Shown here piece after piece: positions 15,803 to 23,780 of a stretch of 54,419 bases of DNA (position 1 is the first letter of the stretch; the number at the start of each line of letters is the position of its first letter). The DNA lies in NCBI GenBank assembly GCA_045226255.1, contig JBGVCG010000028.1, forward strand, positions 1 to 54,419, given 5' to 3'. Origin of the DNA: UBA1181 sp045226255. Its GTDB lineage: Bacteria > Bacteroidota > Bacteroidia > Bacteroidales > Paludibacteraceae. The notes beneath the pieces were generated by a model. That model was not told where the DNA came from, did not search any database, and saw only the letters and a list, made by a program, of their open reading frames with translations. The position numbers and the translations under genes were made by a program.

Positions 15803-18598
15803 ATGAAGAAAAATTTCAGCAAAAAGCTATTTTTCACATTGTTGGGGATGGGAGCGTCATTAGCGACCATGGCCCAGACAGTGGTCGTTGAGGCGGAAAA
15901 GCCGACCAGCAGCGACTATGAGTTTAGTAAACCGAGGAACGAGTCGAGTGGCAATGGAGGAAACTTGGGCTACTTTGATGAGGAAGGTGAAACTGTAAAG
16001 TATTCAATGACAGCGCCAAAAGCGGGTTTCTATCAAGTTACCTTGAAGTACATCGCTCAATTCGACGCAACGGTAAGACTCATCATGGACAATGGTGCGC
16101 AGTACAGCATTGACGTGGAAGGAAACTACAAGGATGGTGAGAACTGGTGGCAACCATCATTGGACAACTATTGGTCAACTGATGCCAGCAAGATCCCAGC
16201 ATTCTATTTGGAGGAAGGTGACCACACATTCACACTCCTCAAGGAGACATCTGGTTCAACTAACATCGACAACATCACGTTCACATACACGGACATCACT
16301 GATAATGTTGTCACGAAAGTTAAGACTGACCCAAGCAAGATCGTGTTGACTCCATACGAGCAGTCTTACCTGCGCGTTATCGGATACAACTCAGCTGGTC
16401 AGAAGATCGTGATGCCAATCAAGTGGCCTAACAACGTGAAAGACGGTTTGTACACTGCAGGCGCAACTGAGGGTACAGACGAGTTGTCTTTCTCAATGGG
16501 AGACTATGCCGCAAGCATCAGCATCAAGGTGCAGAAGCCTAGCAAACGTAGAGAGTTCGTTGTTTCCAAGCACGGAGACTTGAACACCTCTAAGGGTTAT
16601 GTAGGAGACGGTAGCGGCAACAAAGTTAGTCTTGCAGGTGTAAGCTACTTCTGGAGCTGTTCTTCTAGATTGTGGTGGTGCAAGGAAAACGTGAAGTTCT
16701 TGGTTGACAAGTACAACGTTCAGGTTCTCCGTTTGCCAGTTTCCATCGCTCCATGCGGAAGCAACGGACAAACAAGCTGTAACATGGATAACTTGGGTAA
16801 CATGGGTGGTGATGGTTTGTGGAACATGAACAACTACATCGCTGCGCCTATGAGTAACAGGAAACTGGTGGACGAGGTGGTAAAGGCATGTATCGAGAAC
16901 GATATCTATGTCATCATCGACTTCCACGAGCACAAAGCTCAGGATTGGACCAACGAAGCTAAGGAGTTCTTCTCTTATTTCGCAAAGAAGTGGGGTGATT
17001 ATCCTAACGTTATGTACGAGATCTTCAACGAGCCAGTTGACGATAACGGTACTGTAGTAAGCTACGCTAAGCAAGTGATCCCTGCCATCAGAGCAATTGA
17101 CCCAGATAACATCATCATCGTGGGATCAACTCAATTCTCCCGTCAACCAGACGGTGTGACTGGTGCAGGTCAAGGACAAACCAACATCGCCTACACTTGG
17201 CACGGTTACGCTCAATACAACCACCAGACTGACTGGCAGGGGAAAGACAACTGGAACAACGAAATCCCAGTTGTAGTAACTGAGTGGGGTTGCGACGCTG
17301 GCGGTGGTGACGGCGGCATGCACAACATCTTCAAAGAGCACGGTGTCATCAACTGCTTCTGGTCTATGAGTAACAAGGGTGGCGAGGACGAGAGATGGTC
17401 TATCCTCAAGACTACTTGCTACAAGAAGTCTGACTGGAATGACAGCGATATGAACAGTAACGGTAAGAGCCAACTCTCCGCCGTATCAAGCTGGGTAAGC
17501 TACAAGGCAACTGCAATGGCTGAGGAGAACGAGGAGTTCGAGGCAAATGTTAGCAAGGGCGGAAAGGTATTCTTGCCAGCCGAGAAGGTTTCGGTTTCTT
17601 GTACTGCAGAAGGTGGAACAGGAAACTACACTTACAAGTGGGAGCAGACCAAGGGTGACGCTGCAACTATCGTTTCTCCTACTTCCGCTAAGACAGACAT
17701 CACTGATTTGAAGCCTGGTACTAACGTGTTCGCTGTGACTGTTTCCGATGGTGAGGAGACTGAGACATTGGCCGTAACATTTGTTGTATACAAAGAGGGT
17801 TATGTTGATCCAGGTTTGATCGATGACGTGGCTGACAATGATCTTGTTAGCCGTATCGGCGGTCAATGGGTTGATTTCGACGACGCTTCCGATTCAGGAA
17901 CATCTAAGGCAACTGTAACTGCTTCAAATGGTAGCGTCAAGGTAGACGCTAAGATGGGTCGTACGAACGGAAACATCCCTCCATATTGTGGTGTTGACCT
18001 CTACCTCGACAAGAACTCAACTGTAGAGTCTCCAGTTCCTTTCGATATCTCTGATTGCTCAACTATCACTTATAAGTTCAAAGGTTCTGAGCACTACTTC
18101 AGAGCTGCATTGTCTAAGAACTCTATCAAGGATGGTAACTACCACTGCAAGTTGATCGAGGGATCTAACGAGTGGAAGGAAGTTTCTATCTCTGTTAGCT
18201 CTTTGGCTCAAGAGGATTGGGGTACTAAGGTGACTTATGATCCTAAGGATGTCATCAAGTTCAGCTGGATGGCTAAGGGCGGTGACAACTCTTCCAAGAC
18301 TTTGGAGATCGACGACGTGACTTGTGTAGGTATGGAGTTCGAGGAGAACATGGATCGTCAAGGCGTAGAGTCTAGCGAGGCTATCAACAACACTTACCTC
18401 TATCCTAATCCATCTGAGGATGGCGAGTGCGTATTGTTCGTGTTGAACCGTTGCAAGGTAACGGTTACTGACATCGCTGGTAAAGTGGTTAAGGAGTTCG
18501 TTGCAATCCCTAACTTCGCTAACCAATTCAGCATTAACGAGAAGGGCGTTTACTTCGTGAACGCAGATGGCGAAGTGCTGAAATTGATCGTTAAGTAA
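15803..18598 (+). CDS. Secreted modular GH5 cellulase with CBM6/35-like, Ig-like, PKD-like and CBM11-like domains and T9SS type-A tail
   Basis: 931 aa from the ATG at 15803, chosen because it opens the signal peptide (MKKNFSKKLFFTLLGMGASLATMAQ); 27 upstream codons are open but unlikely. Domains: CBM6/35-like sandwich (~27-165, EAEKPTSSDYEF), Ig-like (~170-245), GH5 catalytic (~250-490) with acid/base E410 in YEIFNEP and nucleophile E494 in VVVTEWG, PKD/Ig-like (~530-605), a CBM11/CIA30-like sandwich (~625-765), and a type-A sorting tail (TYLYPNPSEDGE ... GVYFVNADGEVLKLIVK). Expected to cut cellulose or beta-glucan at the cell surface. Monocistronic: own promoter and terminator. Codon use is strongly biased (CCA/CCT for Pro, AAG, GAC), unlike the GC-rich block upstream, suggesting high expression. 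Confidence 0.93.
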   Translation: MKKNFSKKLFFTLLGMGASLATMAQTVVVEAEKPTSSDYEFSKPRNESSGNGGNLGYFDEEGETVKYSMTAPKAGFYQVTLKYIAQFDATVRLIMDNGAQYSIDVEGNYKDGENWWQPSLDNYWSTDASKIPAFYLEEGDHTFTLLKETSGSTNIDNITFTYTDITDNVVTKVKTDPSKIVLTPYEQSYLRVIGYNSAGQKIVMPIKWPNNVKDGLYTAGATEGTDELSFSMGDYAASISIKVQKPSKRREFVVSKHGDLNTSKGYVGDGSGNKVSLAGVSYFWSCSSRLWWCKENVKFLVDKYNVQVLRLPVSIAPCGSNGQTSCNMDNLGNMGGDGLWNMNNYIAAPMSNRKLVDEVVKACIENDIYVIIDFHEHKAQDWTNEAKEFFSYFAKKWGDYPNVMYEIFNEPVDDNGTVVSYAKQVIPAIRAIDPDNIIIVGSTQFSRQPDGVTGAGQGQTNIAYTWHGYAQYNHQTDWQGKDNWNNEIPVVVTEWGCDAGGGDGGMHNIFKEHGVINCFWSMSNKGGEDERWSILKTTCYKKSDWNDSDMNSNGKSQLSAVSSWVSYKATAMAEENEEFEANVSKGGKVFLPAEKVSVSCTAEGGTGNYTYKWEQTKGDAATIVSPTSAKTDITDLKPGTNVFAVTVSDGEETETLAVTFVVYKEGYVDPGLIDDVADNDLVSRIGGQWVDFDDASDSGTSKATVTASNGSVKVDAKMGRTNGNIPPYCGVDLYLDKNSTVESPVPFDISDCSTITYKFKGSEHYFRAALSKNSIKDGNYHCKLIEGSNEWKEVSISVSSLAQEDWGTKVTYDPKDVIKFSWMAKGGDNSSKTLEIDDVTCVGMEFEENMDRQGVESSEAINNTYLYPNPSEDGECVLFVLNRCKVTVTDIAGKVVKEFVAIPNFANQFSINEKGVYFVNADGEVLKLIVK

Positions 18599-18629
18599 TT
18601 AGAGACTCACTGAGTTTCATATACACGAA

Positions 18630-18668
18630 GGGGGCTAATCATCATGTGGTGATTAGCCCCCTCTTTAT
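18630..18668 (+). terminator. Rho-independent terminator of the GH5 gene
   Basis: Perfect 12-bp stem GGGGGCTAATCA / TGATTAGCCCCC (18630-18641, 18650-18661) with 8-base loop, followed by TCTTTATTG. Begins 31 bases after the stop codon. Confidence 0.9.
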
Positions 18669-18757
18669 TGTTTGTTGGTTTTGTTGATTGACGCTCAGGG
18701 TGATGGTGTCCTTGGGTTCCTCTGCGGAACTTCGCCCTTAGACAATCATGTGAATGC

Positions 18758-19498
18758 CTAGAATTTTAGTCCGAAAACAATCTCAGAATATGTGTCGCAG
18801 TGTTCATATTTTTCTGTCGGTACCATGCTGCGATATTCGTGCTCCACATTAAAGCCCACATAGAAATGAGAAGTCACCTTAATGTTTAATGCCCCGAGGA
18901 CATCTATGATGTAATCGTCTATGCCTTCCAAGCTGGGCTGGTAGAATATGCAACCGGTCAGTGAGACTACACTCCCCAACTTCTGCTTTATCTTAGGCCG
19001 CAGAGAGAGACGGTAGGCGCGGTTGTCCAACCTGTTCTCCTTCGGCGTGTAATCCACCCTTTCGAACATGAATGCGCAACTGATCGAATAATCACAGGTG
19101 TCTGGTTTCGAATAGATCCTGAACTTCACACCCGACAGTGCGTCCACCTTGTAGTTGTAGCCCTTGTGTCGGTTGGAGAGGAACTCCACCGCCACGAAAG
19201 GAGACCACCGGTCGTATTGGAAGAGGTCAATCTTTGTTCCTCCCTTTGCGTTCAGGTTCGTCTCTGTTTTGTCCGATGCGCTATAGACGATCTTATAGCC
19301 AAAATGAAAGGATAGTGTACTGTCATTGCGGGTGATAGTCCCCGCATTTTTCAAGTTCAGGTCTTCCACGTTGCCCGAGTTATAGGATGCTCCCAACGAC
19401 GCATCGAATTTCCATTGCTTGGGTGCCTGTTCCTGCCCCCACATAGAGCCTGCGCAAAACAGGGCGATTAACGCAGAATATAATGCCGACTTATTCAT
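18758..19498 (-). CDS. DUF481 (YdiY-like) outer-membrane protein
   Basis: 246 aa. Signal peptide MNKSALYSALIALFCAGSMWGQ, then alternating beta-strand pattern to a C-terminal aromatic residue (SEIVFGLKF), as in outer-membrane barrels. ASLGASYNSGNVEDLNLKNAG resembles the opening of DUF481 proteins (the YdiY group), whose function is unknown. Own promoter (19519-19526). Convergent with the GH5 gene and divergent from the lipoprotein gene at 19596. Confidence 0.75.
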   Translation of the reverse strand: MNKSALYSALIALFCAGSMWGQEQAPKQWKFDASLGASYNSGNVEDLNLKNAGTITRNDSTLSFHFGYKIVYSASDKTETNLNAKGGTKIDLFQYDRWSPFVAVEFLSNRHKGYNYKVDALSGVKFRIYSKPDTCDYSISCAFMFERVDYTPKENRLDNRAYRLSLRPKIKQKLGSVVSLTGCIFYQPSLEGIDDYIIDVLGALNIKVTSHFYVGFNVEHEYRSMVPTEKYEHCDTYSEIVFGLKF

Positions 19499-19518
19499 AA
19501 ATCAACTGTTTGGTGAAA

Positions 19519-19526
19519 CAAATATA
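19519..19526 (-). promoter_or_regulatory. -7 box of the DUF481 gene
   Basis: TATATTTG on the minus strand (CAAATATA), 21 bases before the ATG at 19498; exact consensus. Confidence 0.65.
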
Positions 19527-19570
19527 AAGAAAAAATGGAGGAATATCCCTTTTAATCCGTTCCCAAGTAT

Positions 19571-19578
19571 TACTTTTG
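19571..19578 (+). promoter_or_regulatory. -7 box of the lipoprotein-MATE-kinase operon
   Basis: TACTTTTG, exact match to TAnnTTTG, 18 bases before the ATG at 19596. It is back to back with the DUF481 promoter. Confidence 0.65.
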
Positions 19579-19595
19579 TGAAAAAATCAAAGGCG

Positions 19596-20099
19596 ATGAA
19601 AAAAATAGTATTTTCAATTATCATGTTGGCCGTGCTGAGCGCATGCTCCAGCGAAAAAAAGCAAACCATCAATCCTTCCGACTATCAGACCAGCAACCAG
19701 GAGGGCATGGAAGAAGTGTGTAATTTCATCAAGAGTTGTGAATATTATTTCATCGCAACGGTGGAGGGTGATCAACCAAGGGTGAGACCTTTCGGCACCA
19801 TTCATGTGTTTGAGAATAAATTGTACATCCAGACAGGTCACAAGAAGAATGTGGCGAAACAAATCGCACAAAATCCTAAGACTGAGATATGTGCCTACAA
19901 TGGAAAACAATGGATAAGGGTGGAAGCCACCTTGGTGGAGGATGAGCGTGTCGAGGCGAAGAAATCGATGCTGGACGCCTATCCTAACCTGCGCACCATG
20001 TACAACGAGAACGATGACAATACGGCTGTATATGTGCTCACCAACGCTAAGGCGGACATCTATTCCTTCCCAACGGAAAAGAGGACAATCAATTTCTAA
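19596..20099 (+). CDS. Lipoprotein with pyridoxamine 5'-phosphate oxidase-like (flavin-binding split barrel) domain
   Basis: 167 aa from the ATG at 19596; the frame is open further upstream through the divergent promoters but not plausible as coding. Lipobox MLAVLSAC gives a lipid-anchored Cys. The rest is a single split-barrel domain of the PNPOx-like family: YFIATVEGDQPRVRPFGTIH, LYIQTGHKKNVAKQIAQNPK and ICAYNGKQWIRVEATL. Such proteins bind FMN or a related cofactor; lipid anchoring is unusual for the family. Reaction unknown. First gene of a three-gene run with MATE and a cytidylate-kinase-like protein. Confidence 0.85.
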   Translation: MKKIVFSIIMLAVLSACSSEKKQTINPSDYQTSNQEGMEEVCNFIKSCEYYFIATVEGDQPRVRPFGTIHVFENKLYIQTGHKKNVAKQIAQNPKTEICAYNGKQWIRVEATLVEDERVEAKKSMLDAYPNLRTMYNENDDNTAVYVLTNAKADIYSFPTEKRTINF

Positions 20100-20122
20100 A
20101 CTAGCGCTATCTGTAACGAATT

Positions 20123-21490
20123 ATGGCCAACAATCCCAAAGAATTAGGCACGGAGAATGTGCGTAAACTGTTGATCGATTATTCAGGTCCCGCCATTGCG
20201 GCGATGATGGCCTCCGCCCTATATAATGTGATAGACAGGGCCTTCATCGGACAGGGAGTCAGTGCGTTGGCTATCGCCGGTTTGGCCATCACGATGCCCG
20301 TGATGAACCTTTCCGCCGCATTTGGAGCGATGATCGGTGCGGGAGGTGCCACACTGACCTCTATTAAGTTAGGGCAACAGGACACGTTGAGCGCACAGAA
20401 AGTGCTGGGTAACGTATTTCTGTTGAATGTGGTGCTCGGCGTTGTTTTCATGGCGGTGGGACTCTTCTTCCTGGACGATATACTGTACTTCTTCGGGGCA
20501 AGTGAAAACACCATCAGCTATGCGAGGGATTTCATGCAGGTCATCTTGATCGGTAATGTAATCACCCATTTGTATCTCGGTCTCAATAGCGTGATGCGTG
20601 CGTCGGGTCACCCTACCAAGGCGATGAGGATGACTTTCCTGACCGTCGTCATCAACCTGATCTTGGCTCCGCTCTTTATCTTCTTTTTCCATTGGGGGAT
20701 ACGAGGTGCGGCCAGTGCGACGATAATCGCCCAAACGGTGGCCTTCCTCATCATCATGAAACATTTCTCCGACAAAAATAACATACTGCATTGGCGACGT
20801 GACATCTTCACTTTCGACAAACGGATCATCAAGGGCATACTCTCCATCGGAATGGCTCCCTTCATGCTGAATGCGTGCGCATGTTTGGTTGTCATACTTA
20901 TCAACAGAGCGTTGACGGAATACGGAGGAGATCTTGCCGTGGGTGCCTATGGAGGTATCGTCAACAGTGTGTTGATGGTCTTCGCCATGATCGTCATGGG
21001 GTTGAACCAGGGTATGCAGCCTATTGCTGGCTACAATTTCGGCGCGCAGATTTATTCCAGGGTGCGTAAGGTGCTGAAGCTGACCATCCTCGCCGCCACC
21101 TGCGTGACATCATTCGCCTTCATTGTGTCGGAATCCATTCCTTACTATGTGGCTAGACTTTTCACGACAGACGAGGAACTCATCGGCGTCGCCATAAGGG
21201 GGCTGAGGATTTGTGCCGCAGCGTTCCCTATTGTTGGTTTCCAGATGGTGACGTCCAACTTCTTCCAGTCAATAGGAAAGGCCTCTATGGCGGTGGTGCT
21301 ATCCTCTACGAGACAGTTGCTGCTGCTTGTGCCGTTGCTGTTGATCTTGCCGTCTCACTTCAAAACGGTTGAGAGCGTCTTGGTGTGTATGCCTATTTCC
21401 GATGCGCTGTCCAGCATCATCGCATTCATCCTGTTGAAGGTTGAAATGCGCAAATTCAACAGACTGAAAGATAAACCGATAATCGAATAA
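20123..21490 (+). CDS. MATE family efflux transporter
   Basis: 455 aa, usual length. About 12 hydrophobic segments in two halves; typical openings are YSGPAIAAMMASALYNVIDR and FIGQGVSALAIAGLAITMP. Conserved NQGMQPIAGYNFGA (~295-308) begins the second half. Expected to export organic cations or drugs in exchange for H+ or Na+ across the inner membrane. It follows the PNPOx-like lipoprotein by 23 bases and is followed at once by the kinase-like gene, so all three are probably one operon. Confidence 0.93.
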   Translation: MANNPKELGTENVRKLLIDYSGPAIAAMMASALYNVIDRAFIGQGVSALAIAGLAITMPVMNLSAAFGAMIGAGGATLTSIKLGQQDTLSAQKVLGNVFLLNVVLGVVFMAVGLFFLDDILYFFGASENTISYARDFMQVILIGNVITHLYLGLNSVMRASGHPTKAMRMTFLTVVINLILAPLFIFFFHWGIRGAASATIIAQTVAFLIIMKHFSDKNNILHWRRDIFTFDKRIIKGILSIGMAPFMLNACACLVVILINRALTEYGGDLAVGAYGGIVNSVLMVFAMIVMGLNQGMQPIAGYNFGAQIYSRVRKVLKLTILAATCVTSFAFIVSESIPYYVARLFTTDEELIGVAIRGLRICAAAFPIVGFQMVTSNFFQSIGKASMAVVLSSTRQLLLLVPLLLILPSHFKTVESVLVCMPISDALSSIIAFILLKVEMRKFNRLKDKPIIE

Positions 21491-21507
21491 CCATGGGAGG
21501 TGAAAGT

Positions 21508-22140
21508 ATGGAAAAGAATGTTATCATCAGTATAGGTAGACAATTCGGTGCGGGCGGAAGACGCGTCGGACAAGCTCTGGCGAAAGATCTGGGCATCGCC
21601 TACTACGACAAGGAACTCATCATGGAAGCCGCCAAGGAGTTTGGCTTCGCACCGGTCTTTTTTGAGGAGAACGATGAGAAGTCCGCTTCCCTCTCGGGAA
21701 ACGTTTTGCAGTGGATGGAGAGCCTTGTGACCAACGGCTTGGGAAGTAAGAACTACCTTTCTCAGGATACTCTCTTCGAAATGCAGTCGGAGGTGGTCCG
21801 TAAAGTGGCGGATAAACATTCTTGTGTCATTGTGGGAAGATGTTCGGACTATGTGCTCCGTGACCATCCTAACTGCGTCAGCGTCTTTCTCCACTCTTCT
21901 GATGAGGATAGGATAAAGAGAATCCAGGAACGCTCCGATCTCACGAGAGAGGAGACCCTTGCGAAGATGAGGATGCAAGACAAGAAACGTGCCGCTTACT
22001 ACAACTTCTATTCCAACAAAACATGGGGAGAATCCTCCACCTACACGCTTTCCATTGATGTCTCTTCTATCGGTGTGGAACAAACCGTCAACCTGATTAA
22101 GCACTATCTCAGTTTGCGGGGACTGATTCCGGGAAAGTGA
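21508..22140 (+). CDS. Cytidylate-kinase-like family protein
   Basis: 210 aa. The start at 21508 is supported by GGAGG at 21496-21500, seven bases upstream; an ATG at 21493 would add five residues. P-loop-like IISIGRQFGAGGRRVGQALA at the N-terminus, YYDKELIMEAA, and CVIVGRCSDYVLRDHPNC in the middle mark the Bacteroidota cytidylate-kinase-like family (AAA_26 type). It differs from true CMP kinase, and its substrate is not known. Third gene of the operon with the MATE transporter. Confidence 0.85.
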   Translation: MEKNVIISIGRQFGAGGRRVGQALAKDLGIAYYDKELIMEAAKEFGFAPVFFEENDEKSASLSGNVLQWMESLVTNGLGSKNYLSQDTLFEMQSEVVRKVADKHSCVIVGRCSDYVLRDHPNCVSVFLHSSDEDRIKRIQERSDLTREETLAKMRMQDKKRAAYYNFYSNKTWGESSTYTLSIDVSSIGVEQTVNLIKHYLSLRGLIPGK

Positions 22141-22279
22141 TCTCCTCCGTAGGATTGGATGAATCCTTAATCGCTGTTAGGCTCTTTCTATGACTGTTTT
22201 TTTTGCCTCCTTTCCCCGCTAATAAGTGGGAAAGAAAAAGTTTTCTGTAAAAATAGGTTTATTGTGTTTGATTTATATA

Positions 22280-22287
22280 TAGATTTG
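22280..22287 (+). promoter_or_regulatory. -7 box of the arginine decarboxylase gene
   Basis: TAGATTTG, exact match to TAnnTTTG; the -33 is not clear. The expected start of transcription (~22294) falls inside the first dyad described next. Confidence 0.55.
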
Positions 22288-22288
22288 C

Positions 22289-22338
22289 ATCCGAATTCAT
22301 CGGATTGTCTATATTCGTTCAATCCGAGTGAGTCGGAT
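22289..22338 (+). promoter_or_regulatory. Twin dyad ATCCGA-N5-TCGGAT (candidate operator or paired leader hairpins)
   Basis: Two identical-arm palindromes: ATCCGA-attca-TCGGAT (22289-22305) and ATCCGA-gtgag-TCGGAT (22322-22338), 33 bases apart centre to centre, about three helical turns. They begin right after the -7 box and end 49 bases before the ATG of the decarboxylase. Confidence 0.6.
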
Positions 22339-22387
22339 GAGTTTATTCGGGTACATTTGTTTAATTTATTTGACGAATTGTTTAGAA

Positions 22388-23779
22388 ATGAAGAACAAGT
22401 ACGTTGATTTGATCGAACAGTCGTTCGAGTTCCCTAACGAGGAGTTCAGCGTTAATGACAATGAACTCTACTGGTTTAATGTCCCTTTGATGGACATCAT
22501 CAAGCAGTATGGCACTCCTTTGAGGATTTCGTACCTTCCGAAAATTGCCATGAACATCCAGCGTGTAAGGCGCCTTTTCAATGTGGCTATGGCGAAGGTG
22601 GACTATCAGGCGGACTATAATTATTGTTTCTGTACAAAGAGTTCTCACTTCTCCTTCGTGATGGAGGAGGTGCTGAAACATGACGTGAATGTGGAGATAT
22701 CCTCCGCATACGACGTGAATCTTTTGGAGTGCTTGGAGGAATCCGGACATCTTAAAAAGGATAAATTCATCATTTGTAACGGATTTAAAATACCTCAGTA
22801 TATAGATAATATTCGCGACTTCATCAACAAGGGTTTCACGAATGTGATTCCGATTCTGGATAATAAGGACGAGTTGGATATGTTGCTCGATGGCTTCGAT
22901 AAACCATTGAATGTTGGTATCCGTATCGCCACGGAGGAGGAACCTAAGTTCGATTTCTATACTTCCCGCCTGGGTATCCGATTCAAGGATATCATCCCAT
23001 ATTATAAGGAGAAGATAAAGAACAATAAGCAGGTGAAACTGAAAATGTTACACTTCTTCGTGAATACGGGTATCAAGGATACTTCCTACTATTGGAACGA
23101 GTTGAGCAAGGGAATCAACCTCTATTGTGAGTTGCGTAAGATTTGCCCGGACCTCGATAGCTTGAACATCGGTGGTGGTTTCCCTATCCAAGCTCACATG
23201 GACTTCACATACGACTACGAATATATGGCGGAGGAGATTGTCGCCCAAATCAAAAACACTTGTGCGCAACAGGGTGTGCCTGAGCCTCGTATCTTTACGG
23301 AGTTCGGCTCCTATACGGTGGGCGAAAGCGGTGCGATGCTCTATTCCATCGTCAACCAAAAGCAACAGAACGACCGTGAGTTGTGGGACATGATCGACAG
23401 CTCCTTCATCAATACGATGCCGGACACTTGGGGTTTGAACCAGCGCTTCCCATTCTTGGCCATCAACAATTGGGACCAGGAGTACGAACGGGTGCACTTG
23501 GGCGGTCTGACCTGCGATAGTGAGGATTTCTACAATGCGGAGGTCCACTCTAACGCAATCTTCCTCCCTAAGATGTGCCAGGGTAGGGAACAGTTCATCG
23601 GATTCTTCCATATGGGTGCTTACCAGGAGGCCTTGAGTGGCTACGGCGGTATCCAACACTGCTTGTTGCCTGCGCCTAAGATGGTGGTGGTCGATGTGGA
23701 TGAGAATGGAGAATACTTTACTAAGTTGTTCGCCAAGGAACAAAGTTATAAGTCTATGTTGAAGATATTAGGCTACTGA
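22388..23779 (+). CDS. speA: Biosynthetic arginine decarboxylase-like PLP enzyme (fold type III)
   Basis: 463 aa from the ATG at 22388, matching the Bacteroidota arginine decarboxylase start (MKNKYVDLIEQSFEFPNEEF); upstream in-frame starts lie in the operator region. Alanine-racemase-type barrel with the likely PLP lysine in YNYCFCTKSSHF, glycine-rich phosphate loop LNIGGGFPIQ, TEFGSYTVGESG, and the C-terminal GLTCDSEDFY motif of the Orn/DAP/Arg decarboxylase group. Probable reaction: arginine to agmatine in polyamine synthesis; ornithine or another basic amino acid cannot be excluded. The start of the next gene is one base past its stop, so the two are co-transcribed. Confidence 0.85.
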   Translation: MKNKYVDLIEQSFEFPNEEFSVNDNELYWFNVPLMDIIKQYGTPLRISYLPKIAMNIQRVRRLFNVAMAKVDYQADYNYCFCTKSSHFSFVMEEVLKHDVNVEISSAYDVNLLECLEESGHLKKDKFIICNGFKIPQYIDNIRDFINKGFTNVIPILDNKDELDMLLDGFDKPLNVGIRIATEEEPKFDFYTSRLGIRFKDIIPYYKEKIKNNKQVKLKMLHFFVNTGIKDTSYYWNELSKGINLYCELRKICPDLDSLNIGGGFPIQAHMDFTYDYEYMAEEIVAQIKNTCAQQGVPEPRIFTEFGSYTVGESGAMLYSIVNQKQQNDRELWDMIDSSFINTMPDTWGLNQRFPFLAINNWDQEYERVHLGGLTCDSEDFYNAEVHSNAIFLPKMCQGREQFIGFFHMGAYQEALSGYGGIQHCLLPAPKMVVVDVDENGEYFTKLFAKEQSYKSMLKILGY

Positions 23780-23780
23780 T

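Noticed and set aside
22140..22200. Terminator after the cytidylate-kinase-like gene (AGGATT/AATCCT hairpin)
   Set aside because: The stem is six bases and the nearest T-run is more than 30 bases away.
22328..22387. N-terminal extension of the arginine decarboxylase from the GTG at 22328 or ATG at 22337
   Set aside because: It would place the start inside the second dyad, and the added hydrophobic residues do not fit the family start, which matches the ATG at 22388.
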